Shown one piece after another: positions 34,587 through 43,701 of a stretch of DNA of 64,000 nt. Within the stretch, counting starts at the first letter, position 1; every line of letters begins with the position of its first letter. The position numbers were made by a program, and so were the translations under genes. The stretch is from Alcaligenes faecalis (lineage in GTDB: Bacteria; Pseudomonadota; Gammaproteobacteria; Burkholderiales; Burkholderiaceae_B). The stretch spans positions 682,001 to 746,000 of the forward strand of contig NZ_CP168006.1 of assembly GCF_041521385.1 (NCBI RefSeq). Direction: 5' to 3'. The notes below the pieces were generated by a model, which worked only from the letters and a program-made list of their open reading frames with translations, was not told the DNA's origin and made no database searches.

Positions 34587-35012
34587 CTATGCAAAGCACT
34601 GCCATGGGACACGGACCGGAACAGTCCAGAACCCGTTATCTTCATAGCCCTCTTGGACGTGGGGATAGTCAGTCACTGACACACACACCCCGCCGTAGGT
34701 CATTTGCGTGCCGTCACGAAAATGATCCGCTACCGTCCCCGCGATCTGGTCGTAGGCTGAAACGTCCTGGCCAAGCGGATAAACCAGAGTGATGATCACA
34801 GCCCCCGTGCGCCGATGCGGCTTGCCTGGCGCGATCATTTGCCGGACTGGCGCCACAGTGACACGTCCTACCCGCAAGTAAGGCTGAGGCAGTCCAGCGG
34901 CATGCGGTACCTCAAAAGTCTGGCCCGGCCAAGCCTTGGCATAAGCCATGGGCAGCGACTCTATCCGGCCCTTTAAAGCCAGCCAGATTGCTGTTTCGGT
35001 TCTTGCGCTCAT
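34587..35012 (-). CDS. Tail terminator protein (DUF4128-like)
   Basis: A 141-aa protein (TAIWLALKGRIESLP, VAWPG-like KAWPGQTFEVP, YLRVG, GAVIITLVYPLG) matching the DUF4128/gpU-like proteins that cap the finished tail tube at the head end. Its place between the HK97 gp10-like gene and the tail tube agrees. Four-base overlap with the upstream gene. Confidence 0.75.
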   Translation of the reverse strand: MSARTETAIWLALKGRIESLPMAYAKAWPGQTFEVPHAAGLPQPYLRVGRVTVAPVRQMIAPGKPHRRTGAVIITLVYPLGQDVSAYDQIAGTVADHFRDGTQMTYGGVCVSVTDYPHVQEGYEDNGFWTVPVRVPWQCFA

Positions 35013-35470
35013 TTGCTCTTCGCCTCGACCGCTGATTGCAGCTCCGCCACAGCCTTGGCCACGATCTGCTGCCAGTTCGCAATAGCCCCTTCAACAAAGT
35101 AGGAACCTGCTTGGTTATAAATGCGGCCTAGTGAATCTGCGCCGACAAACCCGTAATTCTGCCGCCGAGCGTAGATAGCTTGGTAGCCAATCCAGACGGA
35201 CTGACCAAGCTCAAGAGTGGCGGTAACCGCCCCCACATCTTGATCTTTAAGAAATACCGCAGCGCCCTCTGCTCCTTGTGGCATACCTTGCGTAGAAGCC
35301 ATAAGCGACCGCGCCAAGTTCCCTGTCTGAAAAGGCAGGCGCCCACCATTTGGTTTGGTTTCCCTCATTTCATCAGCAAGCAGCTCAATCGAGCGTCTGT
35401 GAGTTGCTTCAAGCCTCTTCTCGCTTTGTGCAGCCCAGGCTGACACTGTTGCAGCAAATGAATTGCTCAT
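35009..35470 (-). CDS. Head-tail joining / minor tail protein (HK97 gp10-like)
   Basis: A 153-aa protein with an N-terminal helix (FAATVSAWAAQSEKRLEATH), then P-x-x-T-G-N-L-A-R-S-L and IYARRQNYGF with VEGAI near the C-terminus, the pattern of HK97 gp10-type connector completion proteins. ATGA overlaps with both neighbours suggest coupled translation. Confidence 0.72.
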   Translation of the reverse strand: MSNSFAATVSAWAAQSEKRLEATHRRSIELLADEMRETKPNGGRLPFQTGNLARSLMASTQGMPQGAEGAAVFLKDQDVGAVTATLELGQSVWIGYQAIYARRQNYGFVGADSLGRIYNQAGSYFVEGAIANWQQIVAKAVAELQSAVEAKSK

Positions 35471-36528
35471 TCCAGCCCCACAGAATGATCCAGGCGGTAT
35501 GTGGTGTCACAGCCGCATGAAATAACGTGTTTTGCTCCGCCGGCCGGATCGTGTGCGTGCTGCATACTCGTTCCATCAGGGAACACAAAGGGCGTATCCA
35601 ATCCTCGGACCGACTGACCAGACATAGCCACATGATCTGGGCGGCTCTCTTTGGTTGCGCCGCGCCGATGATGCCAAGTCTTGATAATTGCGCTCTTGTC
35701 CAGCCCCTTTGAGTGCGCTAGCTGCTGCCACTGCTCGTCCCGAGCCGACATAACGGCATTAGCTGTCTCAGTAGATGCCACCGTATCGGCTCTGGATTTC
35801 AACAGCGCGTTACTGTACTGCCGCTCACTAATCAAACGATCAGCCTCTGGCACCGCCGTACCAGCCTTGTATGCCCGGATGATGCGCTGCTCGGTCGTGG
35901 CGTTCACCTTGTACCGGAGCGCCAGCTTGCCGTCCTGTCGTGCAATCACCAAATCCCGCACACCATCTGCGGAGCGCATGCCCTGCGTGACAGCCTGCAA
36001 TCGTGCCGCACGGGGAGCATCCAGCCCCAGCACGCCGCCAGCGCGTGACCCACCTTGCACTCGACCCGCCAGATCGACTGCGATATTGCGCGGCCCTTGG
36101 CCTATGCCGAACCCTGCCTCAATGACCATGCGGGCCACTTGGGTCTGCTCTTCGGAGAAGCCCACGACGCGATTGGCGACGTTCTGGCGTATCCATTCCT
36201 GTGCGCCAGGGTTTGTCATGCGGAACCGAGTACCTATGCTACCCAGACCCTGCGCCTGGATCTGCGCTGCCGTGGATGCGCCAGCAAGTGCATACGCCTG
36301 CGTCATCTTGGATGAATACTCATCCCAGGCCGCTTCATTGATATTGAGCGCCAATATTGCACCCTCGATATCCGTTCTGGTCAGCGCATCCAGCAAAGCC
36401 CGCCAATCGACCTGGGCTTGGAGGTCAGTGACGCTGGCCATGAACGCACGCCAGACCTCAGGCTCAAGCTCCGCAATAAGCTGGGCAAATAAACGGGCCT
36501 GTGAGCGGTTTGGTCTGCGTATTGCCAT
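35467..36528 (-). CDS. Head morphogenesis protein (MuF-like)
   Basis: A 353-aa protein whose C-terminal part has the phage Mu F / SPP1 gp7 pattern: RADTVASTETANAVMSARD, KTWHHRRGATKESRPDHVAM(SG)Q and a closing Cys/His motif (CGCDTTY). MuF proteins sit inside the capsid near the portal and often carry effector domains; none is evident. Its position after the connector genes rather than next to the portal is slightly unusual. Confidence 0.78.
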   Translation of the reverse strand: MAIRRPNRSQARLFAQLIAELEPEVWRAFMASVTDLQAQVDWRALLDALTRTDIEGAILALNINEAAWDEYSSKMTQAYALAGASTAAQIQAQGLGSIGTRFRMTNPGAQEWIRQNVANRVVGFSEEQTQVARMVIEAGFGIGQGPRNIAVDLAGRVQGGSRAGGVLGLDAPRAARLQAVTQGMRSADGVRDLVIARQDGKLALRYKVNATTEQRIIRAYKAGTAVPEADRLISERQYSNALLKSRADTVASTETANAVMSARDEQWQQLAHSKGLDKSAIIKTWHHRRGATKESRPDHVAMSGQSVRGLDTPFVFPDGTSMQHAHDPAGGAKHVISCGCDTTYRLDHSVGLE

Positions 36529-36749
36529 TAGATGGCTGCGCCAATGCCTTGCAGGTACTTACGCTGCTGTCTGCAAAGCAGTTTCAAGTGGCGCTGCAGG
36601 ATTAGCAGCGTGACACCTTCAGCATCCTTAGCTGCAATAGCAGTTGCGGTAATGGCCGACTCGATGCGCTCCGATTCCATGCATGACGAAATGCATTCAC
36701 CAGCGACCAACTCAATTGTCGCCTTGCTTTCTCTGGTTTCGTTAATCAT
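36528..36749 (-). CDS. Hypothetical small head-module protein, 73 aa
   Basis: Not recognised. Helical, with three Cys residues and a basic C-terminus (QRHLKLLCRQQRKYLQGIG). GGGAGA precedes the ATG; its TAA overlaps the MuF-like start (TAATG). Confidence 0.6.
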   Translation of the reverse strand: MINETRESKATIELVAGECISSCMESERIESAITATAIAAKDAEGVTLLILQRHLKLLCRQQRKYLQGIGAAI

Positions 36750-36766
36750 GCTATCTCCCTTTGGCC

Positions 36767-37159
36767 TTAGCCCCGAATAATGAATTTCACCGCGCTCGTA
36801 ACCCCAGCAGCCGGAATCTTTTCAACCGCAATAATGTGAACTGGCACCCCGTCCACAGACAGAACATCGCCAGCCGTGTACTGCATCACCGGTACGGTGC
36901 ATATAGCCTGCCGATCAGATGCCAGAATTACCGTCCCGTCCATCTCAGTGCCGATGAGCTGCTTACTCACACCTCGTACTGCGCCCCGCAGAACCTCTGT
37001 CTGTGTAGTTGGTTCCACCGGCTCCCACGGCTTGCTCGGATCCGGAGTTCCAGGGGTCTTCCGCGTCAGCTTGATATCGCCCTGCCCTAGTCCACCTTGG
37101 CTCGTAGGGGCCAGCAGCTGAGCGGCCATCTTTGCCATGTCGGAATAGAAATCGGCCAT
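36767..37159 (-). CDS. Putative head-tail connector protein, 130 aa
   Basis: Starts MADFYSDMAKMAAQLLAPTS and has a beta-rich C-terminal half (DGTVILASDRQAICTV, VDGVPVHIIAVEKIPAAG). Length, position and fold hints agree with the ring proteins that join head and tail. Specific family not recognised. Confidence 0.6.
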   Translation of the reverse strand: MADFYSDMAKMAAQLLAPTSQGGLGQGDIKLTRKTPGTPDPSKPWEPVEPTTQTEVLRGAVRGVSKQLIGTEMDGTVILASDRQAICTVPVMQYTAGDVLSVDGVPVHIIAVEKIPAAGVTSAVKFIIRG

Positions 37160-37160
37160 A

Positions 37161-37541
37161 TCACACCCCCTCCTTCCGGCAAGGCTCAGGCTTCCAGGAC
37201 ATACGTTTGGCTTTTATCGTCCGCCGTCCTTCCGCCAAGGCCTTAATAATCCGATGCCGACCATCAGCCACCCGGCCACTCCAATCCAATAAGATAGGAG
37301 CATCAAGGTCAGCGTCGAAAACCTTCTTCACATGCCAAGCCAAGGCGTGCATACTGCTGCCCTGCCAAATCTGACCCGATAGATCTAAAGCAGCTAACGG
37401 ACAATCAAAAACTGGCAAATCTTTCGCGTCATCCAACAGCCGAGCCACTGAATACTCGTTCCCTTCACCATCTGCGTAATAGTCCTGCAGAGGGCATGCG
37501 CTGTTGAACAGCACCTTCGGCATCTTTTCCTGTCTTGGCAT
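37161..37541 (-). CDS. ParB/sulfiredoxin-fold protein in the head module
   Basis: About 120-126 aa with DWSGRVADGRHRIIKALAEG, the G-x-H/R-R-x-x-A signature of ParB-type nucleotide-binding domains. The start is ATG at 37541, or ATG at 37523, which has the better ribosome site (ACAGGAAAAG). Proteins of this kind occur among connector genes of several prophages; function unknown. Confidence 0.6.
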   Translation of the reverse strand: MPRQEKMPKVLFNSACPLQDYYADGEGNEYSVARLLDDAKDLPVFDCPLAALDLSGQIWQGSSMHALAWHVKKVFDADLDAPILLDWSGRVADGRHRIIKALAEGRRTIKAKRMSWKPEPCRKEGV

Positions 37542-37542
37542 A

Positions 37543-38055
37543 TCACACCCTCAAAATGCACTGCGTTGCGCCACGATTGATCAGTAAGCAGCGCAGCAAA
37601 TCCTCAACTTCTGCCAATTGCGCCCGCTGCATATCAAGCGTCAGAGCCACTCCGTCAGACGGCCCGAAACGCTCTCGCTCAATAACATCCACGCGCTCAC
37701 GCTTGTTCACAGCGCCCGGAGTAAAACTCGGGCTGGACGCACCCGGCGTCAAAAGCTCCACCAACGCCAGGGCATAGGCGGCATACTCGATCTCGACCGG
37801 TACGGAATGGTCGGACAACGCCTCATTTGCACAATGATCGACAGCGCCTGATCTTGGCCATGCCAGAGACTGTGCGCGGCCTTGCGTGGGCTTGCCTGGG
37901 TAACGTTCCCCATACTGGCCATCCAGCGACCGGCTAGCCCGCACAAGCGCGGCTGTGCGCTGGGCATCAGCCACACCATCAGCAGACCACGCGGCACCAC
38001 CAGCCGACATTGAGTGATACTCCAGCGCCCCATCCAGAGTGCCGTAATATTTCAT
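37543..38055 (-). CDS. Head-tail connector, DnaT-like fold
   Basis: A 170-aa protein (DAQRTAALVRASRSLDGQYG, PTQGRAQSLAWPRSGA, VPVEIEYAAYALALVELL) of the type annotated DnaT-like single-stranded DNA-binding domain in phage head modules, structurally a connector adaptor. It follows the major capsid and HeH-domain genes. The 5' end lies 10 bp from the HeH gene stop. Confidence 0.7.
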   Translation of the reverse strand: MKYYGTLDGALEYHSMSAGGAAWSADGVADAQRTAALVRASRSLDGQYGERYPGKPTQGRAQSLAWPRSGAVDHCANEALSDHSVPVEIEYAAYALALVELLTPGASSPSFTPGAVNKRERVDVIERERFGPSDGVALTLDMQRAQLAEVEDLLRCLLINRGATQCILRV

Positions 38056-38064
38056 ACCGGCTCC

Positions 38065-38418
38065 TTACGCCGTTTGACGCAACGCCTCGCGTACTTTGTC
38101 AGCACCCGCCTTGTGATGAACGGAAGCCCCGCGCTCCTTAGCCAAAGCATGCAGTTGTTCTGCGTTTAGCTCGTCCAGCCCATCCCCAAGCGTTGTATTG
38201 GCATTAGCTGCATCAGACGCCAGCTTTTCAGCCTCAACGCGCTCTGTTGACTTCGCTTCTAGCTCAGCTTTAGCTTGCTCCTCAGTCTGCTCACGCCGGG
38301 TAAACGGGTGCTCGTAACCAGCCGGAGCAAAAGCCGCATCAATGATCTTGTAGCCCTGAGACCGCAGCTCCACTTTCTGCTCTGGAGTAACCGGGTGCTT
38401 TTGATAGATGACTTTCAT
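38065..38418 (-). CDS. HeH/LEM-domain phage protein
   Basis: A 117-aa protein: N-terminal MKVIYQKHPVTPEQKVELRSQ-like segment (shortened here), charged middle, and C-terminal ELNAEQLHALAKERGASVHH with KVREAL, a helix-extended-helix fold as in phage HeH and SAP domains. GGAG precedes the ATG at 38418. It lies between capsid and connector genes. Perhaps a capsid accessory or DNA-contacting protein. Confidence 0.68.
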   Translation of the reverse strand: MKVIYQKHPVTPEQKVELRSQGYKIIDAAFAPAGYEHPFTRREQTEEQAKAELEAKSTERVEAEKLASDAANANTTLGDGLDELNAEQLHALAKERGASVHHKAGADKVREALRQTA

Positions 38419-38464
38419 CCAAATCTCCAATGAAGGAGAGCAGCCGAAGCTGCCCTTCAACTGA

Positions 38465-39439
38465 TTAACCCTGGCCTTCAGCCATCACACCTGCGCTGTG
38501 CTTGATGCTGGACACAACCAGATCCCAGTTTGAACCGGTAGCGATCTCGGAATCAGCAGGCGATTTTCCGCCATTGGCCATATCCCAGGCATAGCCTTTC
38601 AGGCCAACAGTGAAGTCGTAGTCAATCTGCAGCGTGGTTTCAATACGTTCCTTGCCGTTGCTCGTTTCCACGTTGGAGACCAGGTTGCGAGGATCGCGCA
38701 CCAAGGCCGCGCCGGTAGTCAAAGACAAAACACGACGCTTCGCGGGGTCTTCCGCTGCCGCTGCAGTAAACAGAGCTGGCGCATCAGTCACAACCGATGG
38801 ACGCCCCAAGATATCGACCACGCGCACGTTGCCTGCCTGGAACAGCGTTTGAGCATTGGCCAGATTCAGAGCGATGAAGTTGTGGTACTGAATGCCATCC
38901 ATCACCTGAGCAACGATCTGACTGGAGTGATCCCCAAACAAAGCGTGCGACTCGTTCACCGTCAAATAATCAACTTTCTTGGATGCAGACACATCCACGG
39001 TAGCGGCCGCCCCCTGATTGCCAATGGCGGCCACCAGCGCGGCAATGACAGTATTGAGCTGGTCTTGCAGCAGCAACTCCGCAAAGGCGCGAGAGGCAAC
39101 CTCGACGCCCTCAGCCGTAGGCTTGTTAAGCCACGTCATCTGGGATGGTTCATAGCGCACAGGGCCAAATCCACCAGCAATCTTCACCGCGACGAACTTA
39201 TCCTGAGACAGATCAATCGGTGTCACGGCATTGTTGGTACCATAGCGATCAACGCGGCGGCGCGCATTGGACAGGTTTTTAAAGAACGAAGTCATCACGA
39301 AATCGCCTTCAAAACCTTCGGTGGTCAACACAATAGAGCCGTTAGAGGCGGCATTGAACTTATCGACCATTTGGGCCAGCGTTTCAATCGTCGCTGGCAT
39401 GAAGTACTTATTGAATACTTCCATTTGAGAGAGAGACAT
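38465..39439 (-). CDS. Major capsid protein
   Basis: A 324-aa protein directly after the scaffold gene, with typical capsid layout: N-terminal arm (QMEVFNKYFMPATIETLAQM), E-loop region (SFFKNLSNARRRVDRYG), and P-domain and tail (VVDILGRPSVVTDAPALF, RVLSLTTGAALVRDP, DYDFTVGLKGYAWD). It forms the icosahedral shell. AGGAGCTACAG precedes the ATG. A strong hairpin lies in its leader. Confidence 0.85.
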   Translation of the reverse strand: MSLSQMEVFNKYFMPATIETLAQMVDKFNAASNGSIVLTTEGFEGDFVMTSFFKNLSNARRRVDRYGTNNAVTPIDLSQDKFVAVKIAGGFGPVRYEPSQMTWLNKPTAEGVEVASRAFAELLLQDQLNTVIAALVAAIGNQGAAATVDVSASKKVDYLTVNESHALFGDHSSQIVAQVMDGIQYHNFIALNLANAQTLFQAGNVRVVDILGRPSVVTDAPALFTAAAAEDPAKRRVLSLTTGAALVRDPRNLVSNVETSNGKERIETTLQIDYDFTVGLKGYAWDMANGGKSPADSEIATGSNWDLVVSSIKHSAGVMAEGQG

Positions 39440-39470
39440 CTGTAGCTCCTATAGCTGTAAAGATGGATGC

Positions 39471-39510
39471 CGCGCGAGGCGGCTAAGTTTGTGTTGTCGC
39501 GCCTCGCGCG
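39471..39510 (-). promoter_or_regulatory. Strong hairpin in the capsid gene leader
   Basis: A perfect 11-bp G+C-only-but-one stem (CGCGCGAGGCG / CGCCTCGCGCG) with an 18-base loop and no T tract, between scaffold and major capsid genes. It may protect or process the capsid message so that capsid protein is made in excess. Confidence 0.6.
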
Positions 39511-39535
39511 TTGCTGCACCCATCGGGGCAGCTAT

Positions 39536-40282
39536 CTATCGGCCAAGCTCTGGATACTTGGCAGCGATTGCTTGTTGGCGCTCTTCTTTGGAGCCACCAA
39601 AATTTCCGGCAGTCTGACCGCGCTGGCCTGCGCCGTGGCTTCCAGGTGCACCAGGCCCAGACGCCTTGGCCAGATACGCCTTGCCTTGCTTGGCAGCAAA
39701 ATCTTTCACGAACTCCACCGGAGAGACTTCACCTAGGTCGGTATCAGCAAACGCAACACGCTGGCCATCATCTTCACGCCGCACCTTGATCTGATCAGCA
39801 AGGAACTTGGAAAGCATTGGCTTATGGGCAGGATCAAAACCCGCTTCATCAAGGGCCGCATTCAGCGCGTCACGCCGAGTCTGCCCATCGATATAGCCAT
39901 CACGCTCGGCGACCTGTGCCGTCATCGCATCCAGATCCGTCTTGTGCTTAGCCTTAAGGCCCTCTACTGCCCGAGCATGCTGCTCTTTCAAAGCTGTAAT
40001 CTGCTCATCGGGCTTAGCACCAGACTTAAGGCGCTCCCACTCGTCGGCGTCGAAGTCCTCGGGTAACGCACCAATGCGGCCTTCCAGCTCCTCAATCTTG
40101 GCCAAGCGATCTTTGGCCTTGGCAGCGTTTTCCTTGTTGGCGCGAACCACGCCGGAAACCTTCGGGTGTGCGTCGATATCCTCGACGTCCAAAACAAAGC
40201 GGCCATCGGCCGCTTCTGTGTATAGGTCTTTGAGGTTTTCTGGAACCTCGCCTGCTTCGGTATAGAAAGATTTCAAAGCCAC
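39536..40282 (-). CDS. Capsid scaffold protein
   Basis: A 248-aa charged, helical protein (about residues 50-130 read as coiled coil, with KENAAKAKDRLAKIEELEGR) with a conserved C-terminal part (ALDEAGFDPAHKPMLSKFL, VKDFAAKQGKAYLA) and Gly-rich linker. It lies between portal and major capsid, the position of scaffolds. Such proteins guide procapsid assembly and then leave. Confidence 0.75.
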   Translation of the reverse strand: MALKSFYTEAGEVPENLKDLYTEAADGRFVLDVEDIDAHPKVSGVVRANKENAAKAKDRLAKIEELEGRIGALPEDFDADEWERLKSGAKPDEQITALKEQHARAVEGLKAKHKTDLDAMTAQVAERDGYIDGQTRRDALNAALDEAGFDPAHKPMLSKFLADQIKVRREDDGQRVAFADTDLGEVSPVEFVKDFAAKQGKAYLAKASGPGAPGSHGAGQRGQTAGNFGGSKEERQQAIAAKYPELGR

Positions 40283-40294
40283 GTCATGGCCTCC

Positions 40295-41719
40295 TTAGTT
40301 GGTAGCGCCCTCGGCGCTGGGAAATAGCGAGCCTACGCCCGCCAGAGGATCGCTATCAGCGTCGTCGTCGCCAATATCCCTTTCCTCTTCTTCGTAAGAT
40401 TTATCTTCGTGAATCACTCCACCCTGCTGCAGCTTGTCGAACAGCGCACGGTGCGACATAGCACCGCTCTGCCACGCGGCGACCAGTGCCTGGATGTCCT
40501 GCGCAGTGATCGAACGATCAAAGAACTCTAGGTTCGGCGTAACGACAACCTTTTCAGGATCTTCTCCAATCCACTTAGCGATATTGCGCAGTGCCCGCTC
40601 TAGCCCAGCAGCAGAGGTCTGAGCAATGCTTGTCAGCGTGGCTGTCTGGCTTGCTGCCCGTAGTTTCAATGCCTCACCACTTTCAGCCGACTGCCCTGAC
40701 TGGAGTACCTGGGCACCAAACTGAGCCGCTCGTGCAAGGGCTTCTTGAATTGCATTAGCCTGCTTCTCCAAGCCCGGGCCGCTAAACTCCAAATACTTGG
40801 CATCGCCGCCCTGCGGCAAAATCCATAACACTGAAGAGCCCAGCGTTTTGGGCGCAAGTCCTTGCTCAATTGCGCTTACAGGATCTTCAAACCCGATAGC
40901 AACCGGCGTCGGCTCGCTGGTCATGTGCAGCGAGAAGGAGAAATCAGCATCCAGGCGGTAGATACGCACGGCCAGCTTTGCCAAGCCATAAAGAGGCACA
41001 TCGTCTGGCTCAGGCGTTAAGTCCAGCGAGCCGGCAAACACGAACGGCAAAAAGTCCAGAGCAGCCCCACGCGGCGTAGAGGCGGCAACCTCCTCGCCGG
41101 CGGACCAACCGCCATTAGCCTTTTCCCAAACTCGGGCACGGTACACGCCGTCATACGCAATGCATTCACGCAGTCGTGTCACTTGCTTCCATTCACCAGT
41201 CTCACGATCACGCACGGGCCCAGACTCATCCAGAACCACATAGTCCGGTACGCCATCAGTAGAGTCCCAGTTGATGATGGACTCAGCCACGTAGCCGGAC
41301 AGATACGGAATCCCGTCCTCGGTAAGACCGGGCAACAGACCATACCGGCCGGTGGTCATGATTTCCATGCCCATGCGCCGGTGTAGGGCGTCCAGTGTCA
41401 AGCCGTCAAGTGTGGCTCGCTCGCGCAGATGCTCCATAGACTCCGGAAGCTCAACCTTCGCAGGCTTGGCCAGCATAATGCCGACCGCCCCTCGAATTGT
41501 TGGCGCCGTAACCTCGGGGAACTCAGCTCGCGTCTTATATAAGTCGTACACGCGGGCCTTGGCGACCAGATCCTCAATGGCTGTTGTGCCGGTCTTCATC
41601 GGCAAGTATTTCTCGCCTTTTTCCTTAACATCGTCCTCACCTGCTACCGCATCACGCATCAACTCCCATGAAGGAGCAAAGCTGATGTACTCCGGGTGCT
41701 TGATACTTGGGTCTTGCAT
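40295..41719 (-). CDS. Portal-type protein (DUF4055)
   Basis: A 474-aa protein (SIKHPEYISFAPSWELMRDA, EKGEKYLPM, TVEIMTTGRYGLL-like MGMEIMTTGRYGLLPGL) matching the DUF4055 family, which occupies the portal slot in these phages. The portal forms the dodecameric DNA gate. I chose the ATG at 41719, 4 bp after the terminase stop; an upstream start would overlap the terminase. Confidence 0.8.
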   Translation of the reverse strand: MQDPSIKHPEYISFAPSWELMRDAVAGEDDVKEKGEKYLPMKTGTTAIEDLVAKARVYDLYKTRAEFPEVTAPTIRGAVGIMLAKPAKVELPESMEHLRERATLDGLTLDALHRRMGMEIMTTGRYGLLPGLTEDGIPYLSGYVAESIINWDSTDGVPDYVVLDESGPVRDRETGEWKQVTRLRECIAYDGVYRARVWEKANGGWSAGEEVAASTPRGAALDFLPFVFAGSLDLTPEPDDVPLYGLAKLAVRIYRLDADFSFSLHMTSEPTPVAIGFEDPVSAIEQGLAPKTLGSSVLWILPQGGDAKYLEFSGPGLEKQANAIQEALARAAQFGAQVLQSGQSAESGEALKLRAASQTATLTSIAQTSAAGLERALRNIAKWIGEDPEKVVVTPNLEFFDRSITAQDIQALVAAWQSGAMSHRALFDKLQQGGVIHEDKSYEEEERDIGDDDADSDPLAGVGSLFPSAEGATN

Positions 41720-41723
41720 GTGA

Positions 41724-43208
41724 TTATCCAAAAGCGGTTGTGACAACACCAGCCGACTTCAAGCCGATGTTTGGTGCCAACTCGGTCAATGCCCAGACTG
41801 TGGCATCGAGCCGATCGGGCGATTTCTTGGCCGTTACTGGCACATATTCCATAAGTTGGTTTTCAAGTAGGTACAGAGCGCCTTTATGCGCCACCCGCCC
41901 CTGCTCATAGAGGGCTGAAATAGGCTCAGCTCGGGCGAACTTGCCTTTGCTGGCATGGACTCGCACGATGCGGCCCTTGAATCCAGCATTCCTCAGCGTG
42001 GATTCGGCCATGTCGCCGCCCTGGTTCGTCTCGATGACGATAGCGTCGGCATTGTGCTGCTCGTAAGCGGCGATGGCCTTCTGCGCCCAGCCGTTCGGGC
42101 TGTACTTGCCGCTGTAGTCGCCATCTACTGAATACTGGCGGTTATCACCAGACCCGTAGGAACTGGCTGCCACAATGCCGGTCTCGTCGCTTTCGTCGCT
42201 CGCAGTCGTGGCCGGATCAACCGCCACCACCGTGCGTACAAGTTCATGCCGGATCTGTAGCGCGTGGGCGGCTGTAATTAGCGCCTCAGTCCACAGCGCC
42301 CCCTCGGCATTGAATCGCCGTGGACGCTGCATATACTGCGCCTCTGCCGTTCGCCGGTGAGAAAAGAGCGCGGTCCGGTGTGATTCGTTGTGTTTAAAGG
42401 GCCAGAGCCAGCCATCAGGTAGGCCGTGGTCAATCGGGATGCCGTGTGTATTCTCTTCCGGATACAGCAGGCTGTTGTCAATGATCACCGGTAGATTCAG
42501 ATGGTGCCACTTCTCCCCAGACCCGCCACGTAGCAAATAGCCGCTCAGGTCGCTGTAATGGATCCGCTGCATGATCACGATCATCGGCGTTGTTTCAATC
42601 GCCAGTCGTGATTTGATCGTTTCGTTGAATCGGTCGTTAATGCCGCCGCGCACCGTATCGCTGTATGCATCATCGGGTTTGACCGGATCGTCAATGATCA
42701 GCGCGCCCTGCCAGCCTGGCTCCATATGCCCGGCCCGAAAGCCAGTGACCTGACCCGCGGCTGATGAGGCATACACGCCACCACCATGCTCAGTCCACCA
42801 CATGGCCTTACTGTCTGCATCGTCGCGCAGCACCATGGGCCACATGGCCTGGTAAGCCTGCGACTTCACAATCCCCCGCGCCGTACTGGAGTTCAACAAC
42901 GCCAAATTGTGCGAGTAAGACAGGTGCATGAACCGGGCGCGATTATTCAGCGCCAGGCCGCGCCCGATCATATTGATAGTGGCCAGCTCCGTCTTTGTAT
43001 ACCCAGGCGGGACATTAATGATCAGGCGGGTAATCTCACCAGTCACCACACGATCAAGCGTTTGCTGGATCACTTTGTGGTGTGGGGCCACGATCATCTT
43101 CTTGCCTATCCGCTGCTTGAAGAAGTACCGGGCAAAGAAAAGCCCCTCGTCCTGACAACGGACCTTGGCTACTTGGCGCAGGACATCAGGATCAACATCA
43201 GTACTCAT
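41724..43208 (-). CDS. Terminase large subunit
   Basis: The DNA-packaging motor: ATPase plus nuclease. In the 494 aa the ATPase motif is IINVPPGYTKTELATI (about residues 63-78, deviant Walker A), Walker B is ALIIDDP, and the RNase H-like nuclease shows VAVDPATT, VIETNQGG and DRLDATVWAL. I chose the ATG at 43208, inside the end of the small subunit gene; an ATG at 43247 is also possible. Confidence 0.92.
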   Translation of the reverse strand: MSTDVDPDVLRQVAKVRCQDEGLFFARYFFKQRIGKKMIVAPHHKVIQQTLDRVVTGEITRLIINVPPGYTKTELATINMIGRGLALNNRARFMHLSYSHNLALLNSSTARGIVKSQAYQAMWPMVLRDDADSKAMWWTEHGGGVYASSAAGQVTGFRAGHMEPGWQGALIIDDPVKPDDAYSDTVRGGINDRFNETIKSRLAIETTPMIVIMQRIHYSDLSGYLLRGGSGEKWHHLNLPVIIDNSLLYPEENTHGIPIDHGLPDGWLWPFKHNESHRTALFSHRRTAEAQYMQRPRRFNAEGALWTEALITAAHALQIRHELVRTVVAVDPATTASDESDETGIVAASSYGSGDNRQYSVDGDYSGKYSPNGWAQKAIAAYEQHNADAIVIETNQGGDMAESTLRNAGFKGRIVRVHASKGKFARAEPISALYEQGRVAHKGALYLLENQLMEYVPVTAKKSPDRLDATVWALTELAPNIGLKSAGVVTTAFG

Positions 43209-43671
43209 CTTCAAGTGCTGAGACGGCAGCAGCGACTGATTTTTCATCGACCACCACCGTCCTATGCTCCATGGGCTTCCCACCTGGGCCGCTCAGCTCC
43301 CGCCTGTTGGTGAACATGCCGCCCATCTCCTTGGCAGCTTGCTCCATCAAGGAAGCAGCCAGGACGATGTTCTTACGGCGCATCGCCTCGTTCGCCATAC
43401 GGTGAAGCTGGCGCAATCGGAATGCCTGATCAGCAATCGGGATCTCTGCCACTTCCTTACGAAACCGCTCTCGCGTGTCGTGAAACAGGTCGCTCCACTT
43501 CTTCGATAACTGGCGGCCAGATACCTTCGTCGGGTCGTACTGTCCCACCTGGTTACGCGGAACATCGATACCAAATTCTTCCTTGACCGCCTCTGCAACT
43601 TGAGTAGGCGTGTCGTAGCACGCAAGCGATTGCACAATGAAACGCTGCGCGGCCTCACTGAGCTTTGCCAT
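43198..43671 (-). CDS. Terminase small subunit (DUF2280)
   Basis: A 157-aa protein (AKLSEAAQRFIVQSLACYDT, PTQVAEAVKEEFGIDVPRNQV, YDPTK) of the DUF2280 family found beside terminase large genes. The N-terminal helix-turn-helix would recognise the packaging site. It overlaps the large-subunit gene by 11 bp. Confidence 0.88.
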   Translation of the reverse strand: MAKLSEAAQRFIVQSLACYDTPTQVAEAVKEEFGIDVPRNQVGQYDPTKVSGRQLSKKWSDLFHDTRERFRKEVAEIPIADQAFRLRQLHRMANEAMRRKNIVLAASLMEQAAKEMGGMFTNRRELSGPGGKPMEHRTVVVDEKSVAAAVSALEDEY

Positions 43672-43701
43672 AATGTGAAATCCGTCTAGCTTGTGTCTAT
43701 G

